DNA of 39,742 nt from NCBI RefSeq assembly GCF_900107745.1, contig NZ_FNRO01000032.1:1-39742 (forward strand), written 5' to 3'. The notes under the pieces are model-generated. The model ran no database searches and was not told where the DNA came from. It was given only the letters and a program-made list of their open reading frames with translations. Numbering within the stretch: position 1 is the first letter of the stretch; every line of letters starts with the position of its first letter. The translations under genes were made by a program, and so were the position numbers. Shown piece by piece: positions 32,412-39,742 of the stretch. The DNA is from Variovorax sp. YR216. Lineage in GTDB: Bacteria > Pseudomonadota > Gammaproteobacteria > Burkholderiales > Burkholderiaceae_C.

Positions 32412-33194
32412 ATGACGACTCAAATCATCAACGGGCTGGCCGTCGAGATCGACGGCGACGGCGAGCCGCTGCTGTGCATCCACGGCCTCGGCGGTTCTTC
32501 GAACACCTGGACGCCATTGCTGGCTGCCTTGTCGGACTTCACAGTAATCCGCCCGGACCTGCCCGGAAGCGCACGTTCGCCGCTACTCGCGGAGCCGCTG
32601 TCGATCGAAGGCTATGCCGCATCGCTCGAAGCCTTGCTCGCTGGACTGGGCGTCGAGTCAGTACACGTGATGGCGCACTCGCTCGGCACCGTCGTTGCGC
32701 AACATCTGGCCGTGCGCAACCCCGGCAAGATCAAGTCGCTCGCGCTGTTCGGCCCGCTGGTTGCGCCGCCCGATGCGGCCCGGCCGAACATCGTGGCGCG
32801 TGCCGCGGCGGCGCGTGGCGGTGCGGCGGCCATGCAGGAGATTGCCGACGCCATCGTCAAGGGCGCCACCAGCCCGGAGACGAAGGCCGAGCAACCCGCC
32901 GTGCTAGCTCTGGTGCGCGAAAGCGTGATGCGCCAGCCGCCCGAAGGCTATGCGCAAAGCTGCGAGGCATTGGCCGCCGCACAGTCGGCGGAGATCGAGC
33001 GAATCGGCGTGCCGACCTTGCTTGTCACCGGCGACCAGGACGGCGTCGCGCCGCCAGCCAACGTGGCCGCCATGGCAGCGCGCATCACCGGATCGCGGCA
33101 AGTGGTCTTCGATGGCTGCGGCCACTGGACGACCTTCGAGAAGCCGCAACGCTGCATGCAGGAGCTCGAGCAGTTCTACGCATCGCTGCGCTGA
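32412..33194 (+). CDS. Alpha/beta-fold hydrolase
   Basis: This 260-residue protein carries a complete catalytic triad: Ser90 in MAHSLGT, Asp210 in TGDQDGVAP and His238 in GCGHWTTFE. The oxyanion segment is HGLGGSSNTW. The general shape resembles 3-oxoadipate enol-lactonases and meta-cleavage product hydrolases, but nothing visible decides between lactone, ester and C-C bond hydrolysis. It lies 11 bases after the FAH gene. No signal peptide is present, so it is cytoplasmic. Confidence 0.87.
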   Translation: MTTQIINGLAVEIDGDGEPLLCIHGLGGSSNTWTPLLAALSDFTVIRPDLPGSARSPLLAEPLSIEGYAASLEALLAGLGVESVHVMAHSLGTVVAQHLAVRNPGKIKSLALFGPLVAPPDAARPNIVARAAAARGGAAAMQEIADAIVKGATSPETKAEQPAVLALVRESVMRQPPEGYAQSCEALAAAQSAEIERIGVPTLLVTGDQDGVAPPANVAAMAARITGSRQVVFDGCGHWTTFEKPQRCMQELEQFYASLR

Positions 33195-33258
33195 TTTCCC
33201 ATATCTCAGCATCTTTCATCAACCCATTTCCGGCACCACGGGCCGGAGGAGACAAGCC

Positions 33259-34599
33259 ATGACCCGCATCGCATTCACGAACGTCCGCATCTTCGACGGA
33301 ACGGGCGAAGACACCTACACCGGAGACGTGCTCGTCGAAGGCAAGCGCATCGTCGAGGTGGCCCGCGCGCCCAATCGCGTGAGCACCGACGACGCCCGCG
33401 TCATCGACGGACGGGGCCGCTTCCTCATGCCCGGCATGACCGAGGCCCACACGCATTTCTCGTGGAACGATCAGCCGAGCCTGGCCGCCATCCAGTTCAT
33501 GCCGCCCGAGGAACACACACTGTGGTGCGTGCGCGTGGCCAAGCGCTATCTGGACATGGGGTGGACTTCCGCCATCGGAGCTGCCGCCGCCAAGCCGCGC
33601 CTTGACGTGGTGCTGCGCAACGCGATCGAAGCGGGCGAATTCCCCGGCCCGCGCTATCTCGCCGGCAGCCAGGAGATCACCACCATCGGTGCGCTGGGGG
33701 ACAACACGCTGCCGCACATGAAGTTCGAGGAACTGAGCTTCGGCAGCGTTTGCAGCGGACCGGAAGACATCCGCAGGTCGGCGCGCACCTTCATCAAGTA
33801 CGGCGTCGATCACCTCAAGATCAATTTGTCCGGCGAATACATTGCCGGCCTGCCGGCCGAGATGTCACCGTTCGCGGAGGAAGAGGTCGCGATGCTCGCG
33901 CAGGAAGCCAAGCGCTATGGCAAGCGCATGGCCGCGCACGCGCGGTCGAGCGAATCGGTCAAGCAGTGCGTGCGCCACGGCATCGAGATGGTCTACCACG
34001 CGAGCTTTGCGGACGAGGAAGCACTCGACATGCTCGAGGCGGCCAAGGACAAGCACTTTGTCGCACCTGGCATCGGCTGGCTCATCCGCACCACCTACAA
34101 CGCCGCCGAGTACGGCATCACCGAAGCTGTCGCGACGCAGATGGGCTACAAGCGCGAGCTGGAGATCGCCTCGGCATCGCTGCGCAAGATGCGCCAGCGC
34201 GGCATCCGCATCCTGCCGGGCGGCGACTACGGCTTTGCGTGGATGCCGCACGGCACCAACGCCAATGACTTGCAGTACTTCGTGGACTACATCGGCATGA
34301 CGCCCAAGGAAGCATTGCTGGCAGCGACCAAGCTGGGCGGCCAGATCATGTTGCGCCCGGATGAACTCGGCCAGTTGAAGGCGGGCTTCCTGGCAGACAT
34401 CGTGCTCGTCGATGGCGATCCGCTGGAGGATCTTTCGCTCCTGACCGATCCGGCCAAGATCCAGCTCGTGATGAAGGATGGTGTGATCTACAAGGATTGC
34501 GCGACCCCCGTGCCTGCAGAGGCTGCGTTGCACCTGGAAGGGGCCGACTTTCCGCTACGTGAGGAAGGCGTCAAGGAGGCCCTTGCTGAAATGCATTAG
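33259..34599 (+). CDS. Metal-dependent amidohydrolase (imidazolonepropionase-like)
   Basis: This 446-residue TIM-barrel hydrolase has the metal motif His64-x-His66 (TEAHTHFSW), Lys187 as a possible carbamylated ligand (VDHLKINLSGEY), His227 (AAHARSS), His247 (YHASF) and Asp323 (GGDYGFAW). The N-terminal small beta domain and the C-terminal GFLADIVLVDGDPLEDL strand are complete. Members hydrolyse amide, lactone or cyclic imide bonds. GGAGGAGA before the ATG at 33259 gives a strong start. It ends the operon, and an intrinsic terminator follows 17 bases after its stop. Confidence 0.88.
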   Translation: MTRIAFTNVRIFDGTGEDTYTGDVLVEGKRIVEVARAPNRVSTDDARVIDGRGRFLMPGMTEAHTHFSWNDQPSLAAIQFMPPEEHTLWCVRVAKRYLDMGWTSAIGAAAAKPRLDVVLRNAIEAGEFPGPRYLAGSQEITTIGALGDNTLPHMKFEELSFGSVCSGPEDIRRSARTFIKYGVDHLKINLSGEYIAGLPAEMSPFAEEEVAMLAQEAKRYGKRMAAHARSSESVKQCVRHGIEMVYHASFADEEALDMLEAAKDKHFVAPGIGWLIRTTYNAAEYGITEAVATQMGYKRELEIASASLRKMRQRGIRILPGGDYGFAWMPHGTNANDLQYFVDYIGMTPKEALLAATKLGGQIMLRPDELGQLKAGFLADIVLVDGDPLEDLSLLTDPAKIQLVMKDGVIYKDCATPVPAEAALHLEGADFPLREEGVKEALAEMH

Positions 34600-34616
34600 C
34601 GAGAGACCAGCGAACT

Positions 34617-34650
34617 GGGGCGGCGGCAACGCCCCTGTTTCTCTCTTCTT
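34617..34650 (+). terminator. Rho-independent terminator of the hydrolase operon
   Basis: GGGGCG (34617-34622) and CGCCCC (34630-34635) form a perfect GC-rich stem with a seven-base loop. It is followed by the T-rich stretch TGTTTCTCTCTTCTT. This is the most convincing intrinsic terminator in the window. Confidence 0.8.
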
Positions 34651-34700
34651 CGACCGCAATGCAAATGAAACTCGACGCTGAAAATGACGCCACGTACGAC

Positions 34701-34820
34701 GGCTCATGGCCGGTTGCTCCAGTTCAACAAGCTCACGCAGATGTCGGCAACGGGCACGTACCCGCCCATCCACCCTGCCCTCTCGAAGGAGGCTTTACGC
34801 TGCAGAGCGGCATTCGACAG
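34701..34820 (+). repeat. Dispersed intergenic repeat, copy E
   Basis: This copy joins the left part typical of B and D (GTTCAACAAGCTCACGCAGATGTC) with the middle part typical of A and C (GGGCACGTACCCGCCC, CTTTACGCTGCAGAGCGGCATTC). It therefore shows that both forms are one element family. The right end is lost after 34820. It lies between the operon terminator and the receptor remnants, in the same orientation as the others. Confidence 0.8.
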
Positions 34821-34892
34821 TTCAACTCTGTCCCTAGACCCCTTCGTGCCTGTACGGTCCTGCGACGGTCGATAGAGTTCGACCGCCGGCCG

Positions 34893-35195
34893 CTATCGGT
34901 AAATGCGGGAAGCCATGACCATGACAGATCGCGGCAGCGTGACGCCCAGCGCCTCGGCCGTGGTCGCGTTGACGGTGAGGTCGAACTTGGCGATGAGCTC
35001 GACGGGGAGATCACGGGGCGTGGCACCTTTCCAGATGCGCACCACATAGTCGGCCGTGCGATCGGCGGCGTAGTCGTAGTCGGGCCCGTAGCTCATGAGA
35101 ACGCCGGCCGCGGAGAAGAGCGCGGCGTCCCCGATCGACGGCAACCGGTTGGCCAGCGCCAGCGACCCGATCCTCTTGGCCTGGCCCGCGAGCCT
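34893..35195 (-). pseudogene. C-terminal fragment of an ABC_sub_bind-type receptor
   Basis: About 93 residues read RIGSLALANRLPSIGDAALF, then VLMSYGPDYDY, DYVVRIWKGATPRDLPVE, KFDLTVNATTAEALGVTLP and end at a TAG. This is the tail of the periplasmic substrate-binding proteins of the ABC_sub_bind family, about one quarter of the usual length. Upstream it runs without a start into the frame next to a different receptor fragment, at about 35195. It cannot make a functional protein by itself. Confidence 0.75.
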
Positions 35196-35815
35196 TTGGC
35201 GAAGCCGAAACGGAGATTGGAAGATTCGCTGCTTTGAACCCCGACTGAACATCCGGCAAGGCCAGTGCGGCGGCAGCGATGGCAGCCAGCCGCTCAACCA
35301 CGATGTCGGGTATTCCAGTCTTCACGAAAAGTCCTTGCCAGTTGCCACCGTACCCGCCTTCGAGGTTCAATTCCGCCATGGTCGGTACCGTGGGGAGTTG
35401 CTCCAGGGGTGACGGCGCGCTCAAGGCAATGGCTTTGAGTTTGTCGTCATTGGTGAGCGGCACCGCAGACGCCACATTGAGTAGGTTCAGGTGGACCAGT
35501 CCACTTGTGTTGTCGGTCAGAGCGACCGGACCGCCCTTGTATGGAACGTGAATCAAGTCCAACTTCTGCTGCTCCGCGAGGCCTTGAAACGACAGGTGGG
35601 CCATGCTGCCGTTGCCAGCCGAGGCATAGCTCACCTTGCCTGGGTTCTTCCGGACATAGGCGATGAACTCGGCGGCGCTGTTGGGAGGGAAGTCTTTTGT
35701 CGTGGCGACCAGAACGCCTGGGACAGACGCCAGTTCGGCCACTGGAACGAAACTCTTGACCACGTCAAGCTTCCCCTTCTTGGCCAGAAGCGGTGCGGAG
35801 ATTTCTGCTTCACTG
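35190..35815 (-). pseudogene. Truncated Bug/TctC-type solute receptor
   Basis: The readable part covers about 205 residues: KLDVVKSFVPVAELASVPGV, then VRKNPGKVSYASAGNGSMAHL, DLIHVPYKGG, LPTVPTMAEL and VVERLAAIAAAALALPDVQS. This is the middle and late part of a tripartite tricarboxylate receptor (Bug family), normally about 320 residues with a signal peptide. The first 90-100 residues are missing, cut where the transposase fragment begins on the other strand (about 35815). The C-terminus is cut at about 35190 and joined to the ABC_sub_bind tail in another frame. Such receptors often accompany catabolic genes like those upstream. Confidence 0.8.
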
Positions 35816-36045
35816 TCGCGATCTGCGCGCCTACCTTGCCCACGACGAGAGTGCTCTGATCGACTACCAAGTCCGTTACCGGGCCGGCCTACCGATCTCG
35901 ACTTCTCGTGCCGAAGCGTCCGTCGACGAGATCGCGAACGCCCGCATGGCCAAACGCCAACGCGTGCGCTGGTCGCCGCAAGGCGCGCATTGCATGGCAA
36001 CAGTGGGTGCCGCAGTGCTGGACGGCCGACTGCATGACTTTTCGT
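35815..36045 (+). mobile_element. Transposase C-terminal fragment (ISKra4-like)
   Basis: About 75 residues read RDLRAYLAHDESALIDYQVRY, RAGLPISTSRAEASVDEIANAR and MAKRQRVRWSPQGAH, then VGAAVLDGRL. The RYRAG...ISTSRAE...MxKRQxxRWSxxGAH pattern is the C-terminal end of ISKra4-type transposases. No start codon, upstream catalytic domain or terminal inverted repeat was found. The fragment begins where the Bug receptor is cut, so an insertion followed by deletion probably destroyed that gene. The family name is from memory of the motif. Confidence 0.65.
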
Positions 36046-36146
36046 CAGCGCGAATCGCAGCGCGAAGCCCAGGGTTTTTCCACTCCCCCACCTGTGCGGT
36101 TCTTCTGCCCACACTGACGACAGGCAAAGCGGCTCCAGCGGTGCGA

Positions 36147-37043
36147 TCAGCGTGCGGTGGCAGCCAACTCTCGCCGAAGCGAGCGGATCGTCTTGAGCAT
36201 CGATGCGAGGAGCGGGGAGCCGTCGCCGCGCAAGTAGAAGCAGTGCAAGTCCATCGTCGCCCTGATGCGGGTCTTGATCGGCCGATAGGCGATCCCCGGG
36301 AACTGGACGTTGGTCATGGAGCCGGGGACGAAGGTCACCCCCGTGCCCGTTGCCGCCAGCAGTGTGGCCGTGACCACGTCCGTCAGCGGGGGCGCGATGC
36401 GAGGTTCGAACCCGTGCGCGCGGCAGAGTTCCACTGCCTGTGCGGCGCCCGACGGGGAACTCCCGATCAGCACTGTCTCGTCGCGCAGTTGCGCCACGTC
36501 GATGCGCTTGTCCTTGGCCAGCCGGTGATCTGCAGACAAGGCCACGAGCACCGGTTCGCTGCAGACCCGTTCCACCTGTACGTCCGGCTCTTCGGGCAGC
36601 AGGCGCTCGAACACGAGCTGAACTCGCTTCTGACGCAAGGCAGGCAGTTGGACCGGTGTCTGGGCATGGTGCAGCACGACCTGCACTTCCGGGTGGGCGG
36701 TGCTGAAGGCGGCGAGCACTTTCGGCACGATGCCGAACATGGCCGAGCCATAGACGCCGACGTCCAGCCGCCCGGCTTCGCCGCGACCGGCGCGGCGCGT
36801 GCGTTCCGCCGCCTGCTCCACCAGCGCGCGGATCGACAGCGCGTGCTGGAGCAGCTCCTGGCCGGCACTGGTCACTTCCATTCCGCGCGGCGTGCGCTTG
36901 AACAGCTGGACGCCCAGTTCGCTTTCCAGGCTCTGGATCTGGCGGGTGAGCGGCGGTTGCGACAGGTGCAGCCGTTCCGCCGCACGTCCTAGGTGCTTCG
37001 ATTCCGCGACCGCGGCGAAGTAGTTCAGTTGTCTCAGGTCCAT
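36147..37043 (-). CDS. LysR-family regulator
   Basis: This 298-residue regulator starts MDLRQLNYFAAVAESKHLGRAA with a classical N-terminal helix-turn-helix (RAAERLHLSQPPLTRQIQSLESELG), followed by a substrate-binding domain. The QPPLTRQI recognition helix is typical of the CatR/BenM-like branch. It is divergent from the GH3 lipoprotein gene over 156 bases. The natural targets could be that gene or the decayed receptor region behind it. Length is standard, and nothing is missing. Confidence 0.88.
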   Translation of the reverse strand: MDLRQLNYFAAVAESKHLGRAAERLHLSQPPLTRQIQSLESELGVQLFKRTPRGMEVTSAGQELLQHALSIRALVEQAAERTRRAGRGEAGRLDVGVYGSAMFGIVPKVLAAFSTAHPEVQVVLHHAQTPVQLPALRQKRVQLVFERLLPEEPDVQVERVCSEPVLVALSADHRLAKDKRIDVAQLRDETVLIGSSPSGAAQAVELCRAHGFEPRIAPPLTDVVTATLLAATGTGVTFVPGSMTNVQFPGIAYRPIKTRIRATMDLHCFYLRGDGSPLLASMLKTIRSLRRELAATAR

Positions 37044-37125
37044 CGGGTCCTCTTACGCAAAAGGTATCAGGCGAGTTCAAATTTAGCATTGGACGCAACT
37101 GTCTGCCTTGCTGAGACTTCGATCC

Positions 37126-37148
37126 GTCCTGCGGGGATCGCCGCGGAC
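37126..37148. other. GC-rich hairpin before the GH3 gene
   Basis: GTCCTGCGG and CCGCGGAC pair with one bulged T around GGATCG. It lies in the 5' untranslated region, about 50 bases before the GH3 start codon, between the divergent LysR and GH3 genes. It could affect transcript stability or be part of the operator; nothing decides this. Confidence 0.35.
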
Positions 37149-37199
37149 CAGGCAAGAAATCAAGGATGACCGCCTTCGGCGGCAATACAGGAGACAGAC

Positions 37200-39413
37200 A
37201 TGACATTCAGACGCGCGTCCCACGTGCGGATCGCGGCCACGGGTTGCGTCATGCTTGCGAGCCTCGGGCTCACAGGCTGTGGCGGTGGCTCGAATTCCTC
37301 GGTCACTTCCAACGCTCAGCTCCCCTCGTCCAGCCCACCTTCGTCCACTCCCCCGCTCGTCCAGCCGATCCTCGGCGTTCGCAGCAAGGCCATCCTCGAT
37401 GTCGACGGCTACAAGTTTCGCGACGCCAACGGCGACGGCAAGCTCGATCCCTACGAAGACTGGCGACTGTCGCCGGAGGTTCGCGCCAAGGACCTCGTGG
37501 CGAAAATGACGCTCACCGAGAAGGCGGGCATGTTGATGATCGACACGCTGAACGCGCCCGTGCCGCCCAGCACCATCGCCAGCACGACGGCGGATCGCTT
37601 CATCAACACCGAGAAGATGACCCGCTTCATCTTTCGCAACACGGTGCAGATGAACAGCACCACGAACGTGAGCCCGCAGCAGGCGGCCGAGTTCACCAAC
37701 GCCGTCCAGGCACTCGCTGAAGGAACGCGCCTGGGCATCCCGGTGATCTTCAAGTCGAATGCGCGCAACCACTACGACCGCAGCGCTCGGCGGGGAATCA
37801 ACGAGTCGGCGGGTTCCTTCTCCGAGTGGCCGAAGGAACCAGGACTGGCGGCAACGCGCGACATGACTGTGATCCGCGATTTCGGCACCACCGCTGGAAC
37901 CGAGTGGACGGCGATCGGCCTGCGCGGCTCGTATGGCTACATGGCCGACTTGGCGACAGAACCGCGCTGGTTCCGCGTGCACGAGGTGTTCAGCGAGGAT
38001 GCCGACCTGAACGCGCAGATCATGACCAACCTGGTCGGCACCTTCCAGGGTGGTCCGATCGGCCCGGCCACGAAGGTGGCGATGACCATCAAGCATTTTC
38101 CTGGCGGTGGACCGATGCAGGGCGGCCTGGATGCACACTACACCTTCGGCAAAAACGCCTCGTACGTGGGTGGCCGATTCCCGGATCACATCAAGCCCTT
38201 CAAGGCAGCCATCGATGCGGGCGTTTCGGCGATCATGGCTTACTACAGCGTTCCGCAGAACCTGACCTATGACGGCATCACGTTCGATCCGATTGGCTAC
38301 GCTTTCAACAAGAAGGCGCTGACCGATGTTTTGCGTGGCAAGCTGGGTTTCGGCGGTTACGTCAACTCCGACACGGGCATCATCACGCAGCGCGCGTGGG
38401 GCCTGGAGAGCGCGACCGTGAACCTGCGGATCGCCACGGCGATCAACGCGGGTACCGATGTCCTTTCCGGATTCAACAGCAACCAGCAGATTACCGACGT
38501 CATCAATGCGGGGCTCGTGACGCCGGCACGCCTCGACGAAGCCGTGCAGCGCCTGCTTCGCGAGCAGTTCGCGCTTGGGTTGTTCGAGAATCCCTACGTG
38601 GACGCGAGCCTGGCCAACGGGATCGTCGGCAAGGACGATTTCCGCGCGAAGGCTCTGGATGCGCAGCGGAAGTCCCTGACGCTGTTGAAGAACGATGGAG
38701 CACTGCCGCTGCGCGCGGCGACGGCCACCGTGCCGGTGCACCTCTACACGATCAACCTGAATCCGAGCGTGCTGAGCGATCCTGCTTACGGTGGGTATTC
38801 CGTCACCGCGGGCGATCGTACCGCTGCCAACGGAAACACGCGTGCGCCGGTCCCGGCCGACACGGACTACGTCATCCTGCGAGTGGAGGTCACCAACTCC
38901 AGCGGTGCCTACGGCAGCAATGACCCGGCCACCGGAGCGAACCCGGCGTTCATCAACCCGGCGACAGGGAAGACATGGGGTGCCAATGACCCGGATGGCA
39001 TCGACAACGGCTTGGCCTTTGGCGGGGCCTATCCGTGGGAGGTGAACTTCCTGGACTTCACACGCATGTCGACAGCGCAGTCCTGGAAGGTGTCACCGTC
39101 GCTGCTGGACATCAAGGACACCATGGCAGAAGCCAGTGTTATCGGCAAGAAGGTCATCCTCAGCATCTACTTCCGCCAGCCTTACGTGCTGGATGACGCG
39201 AGCGGCCTGAAGAACGCAAGCGCGATCATCGCGAACTACGGCGTGAGTGACGTCGCCCTCATGGACGTGCTCACCGGGAAGTTCAAGCCGCAGGGCAAGC
39301 TTCCCTGGGCGCTGGCGAACAAGCCGCAGGCCGTCGAGTCGCAGGATCCCGACGTCCCCGGGTACTACGCGTCCGACACGCTATACCCCTTCGGCTACGG
39401 ACTGAGCTACTGA
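37200..39413 (+). CDS. Glycoside hydrolase family 3 lipoprotein
   Basis: This 737-residue enzyme probably acts in the periplasm or on the outer membrane. A lipobox LTGC (24-27) follows a hydrophobic stretch and is followed by a Ser/Pro-rich linker to about residue 57. An EF-hand-like calcium loop DANGDGKLDPYE lies at 75-86. The GH3 barrel shows KHFPGGG (299-304) and the probable nucleophile Asp391 in GGYVNSDTG; the C-terminal domain has LLKNDGALPLR and ends PFGYGLSY. Members release beta-linked glucose, xylose or similar units from oligosaccharides. The specific sugar is unknown. It precedes a uronate-dehydrogenase-like gene, which suggests a link to plant cell-wall sugars. Confidence 0.88.
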   Translation: MTFRRASHVRIAATGCVMLASLGLTGCGGGSNSSVTSNAQLPSSSPPSSTPPLVQPILGVRSKAILDVDGYKFRDANGDGKLDPYEDWRLSPEVRAKDLVAKMTLTEKAGMLMIDTLNAPVPPSTIASTTADRFINTEKMTRFIFRNTVQMNSTTNVSPQQAAEFTNAVQALAEGTRLGIPVIFKSNARNHYDRSARRGINESAGSFSEWPKEPGLAATRDMTVIRDFGTTAGTEWTAIGLRGSYGYMADLATEPRWFRVHEVFSEDADLNAQIMTNLVGTFQGGPIGPATKVAMTIKHFPGGGPMQGGLDAHYTFGKNASYVGGRFPDHIKPFKAAIDAGVSAIMAYYSVPQNLTYDGITFDPIGYAFNKKALTDVLRGKLGFGGYVNSDTGIITQRAWGLESATVNLRIATAINAGTDVLSGFNSNQQITDVINAGLVTPARLDEAVQRLLREQFALGLFENPYVDASLANGIVGKDDFRAKALDAQRKSLTLLKNDGALPLRAATATVPVHLYTINLNPSVLSDPAYGGYSVTAGDRTAANGNTRAPVPADTDYVILRVEVTNSSGAYGSNDPATGANPAFINPATGKTWGANDPDGIDNGLAFGGAYPWEVNFLDFTRMSTAQSWKVSPSLLDIKDTMAEASVIGKKVILSIYFRQPYVLDDASGLKNASAIIANYGVSDVALMDVLTGKFKPQGKLPWALANKPQAVESQDPDVPGYYASDTLYPFGYGLSY

Positions 39414-39485
39414 GCTTCTTGGTACGCACTCCACGGCGTCGCATCCCAGCGTGGCTGCGCGCCGGCTTTTCACCCGTTACCAACA

Positions 39486-39742
39486 ATGACCAGCACGTCC
39501 GACCATCCCCCGCTGCAGCGGCTTCTCCTGACCGGCGCCGCGGGCGGCCTCGGCAAGGTGCTTCGCGAGCGCCTGCGCCCCTACGCCGACATCCTGCGTC
39601 TATCGGACATTGCTTCACTCGCCCCGGCCGCGGGCCCTCATGAAGAAGTCGTGCCCTGCGACCTCTCGGACAAGAAGGCGGTCGATGCGCTCGTGGCCGG
39701 CTGCGACGCCATCGTCCACCTGGGCGGCGTTTCGGTCGAGCG
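39486..39742 (+). CDS. Uronate-dehydrogenase-like NAD-dependent enzyme (partial)
   Basis: The window ends inside this gene after 85 codons. The visible part has the short-chain dehydrogenase/epimerase nucleotide motif LLLTGAAGGLG, then RLRPYADILRLSDIA, VVPCDLSDKKAV and DAIVHLGGVSVE. This pattern is strongly reminiscent of uronate dehydrogenase (Udh), which oxidises galacturonate or glucuronate to the aldarolactone. It starts 73 bases after the GH3 stop, with a weak ribosome-binding site. The rest of the gene, with the catalytic Tyr-x3-Lys, lies outside the window. Confidence 0.75.
   Translation, partial: MTSTSDHPPLQRLLLTGAAGGLGKVLRERLRPYADILRLSDIASLAPAAGPHEEVVPCDLSDKKAVDALVAGCDAIVHLGGVSVE

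Noticed and set aside
35011..37206. A 731-codon minus-strand frame
   Set aside because: It merges antisense of the LysR gene and IS debris with the Bug receptor fragment; only the part at about 35190-35815 is meaningful.
1..39742. CRISPR array, tRNA or rRNA genes, prophage
   Set aside because: No regularly spaced direct repeats, cloverleaf sequences, rRNA stretches, integrase or phage structural genes were seen on reading both strands; this was by eye and not by a covariance search.

Overview
The window looks like chromosomal DNA of a high-GC betaproteobacterium, most likely a Variovorax-like member of the Comamonadaceae/Burkholderiales. This is inferred from gene content: a PHB-depolymerase-type esterase, a Bug/TctC receptor remnant, an AAHS-family transporter, a LigAB-type ring-cleavage dioxygenase, many LysR regulators and small stress proteins typical of that group. 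No rRNA, tRNA, CRISPR array or intact insertion sequence was seen. The layout is modular, and several modules are separated by copies of one short dispersed repeat.

Region 1 (1-8.5 kb) is accessory and stress related. It holds a hemerythrin-domain protein, a small secreted protein, a membrane protein, a PHB-depolymerase-family esterase with a small basic partner, a CsbD protein preceded by an FNR-type box, a DUF3309-type peptide, small unknown proteins, a soluble histidine kinase with a probable RsbRD_N domain, a dihydrofolate-reductase/RibD-like protein, gene debris and a one-cluster ferredoxin.

Region 2 (8.5-16.6 kb) is one tight operon. A ribbon-helix-helix regulator, preceded by a perfect 8-bp inverted repeat, leads six subunits resembling hydrogenase-4 (HyfB, C, E, F, G, I). 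The large subunit lacks all four nickel-binding cysteines, so this is an energy-converting hydrogenase-related (Ehr-type) complex and not a hydrogenase. The proximal-cluster cysteines and proton-channel lysines and glutamates remain. A fragment of a histidine-kinase ATPase domain follows.

Region 3 (16.9-18.2 kb) holds an orphan succinate-dehydrogenase iron-sulfur subunit with a changed quinone-site residue, and a small unknown protein.

Region 4 (18.4-24.3 kb) is an aromatic-acid module. A LysR regulator is divergent from an AAHS transporter, a VanB-type reductase, a VanA-type Rieske oxygenase, and the LigB and LigA subunits of a protocatechuate-4,5-dioxygenase-type enzyme. It ends at a strong hairpin. 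A plausible route is uptake of a methoxylated benzoate, O-demethylation, then extradiol ring cleavage.

Region 5 (24.5-30 kb) is a LysR regulator divergent from a six-gene operon: ketopantoate-reductase-like, VOC, MaoC hydratase, class III CoA-transferase, shikimate-dehydrogenase-like, type II dehydroquinase-like. I know of no described pathway with this exact set. Region 6 (30.4-34.65 kb) is an AraC regulator divergent from a FAH-family hydrolase, an alpha/beta hydrolase and a metal-dependent amidohydrolase, closed by a rho-independent terminator.

Region 7 (34.7-36.1 kb) is a graveyard: a repeat copy, tail fragments of two different solute receptors joined together, and a transposase fragment. 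Region 8 (36.1 kb to the end) has a LysR regulator divergent from a GH3-family lipoprotein, followed by the start of a uronate-dehydrogenase-like gene cut by the window edge.
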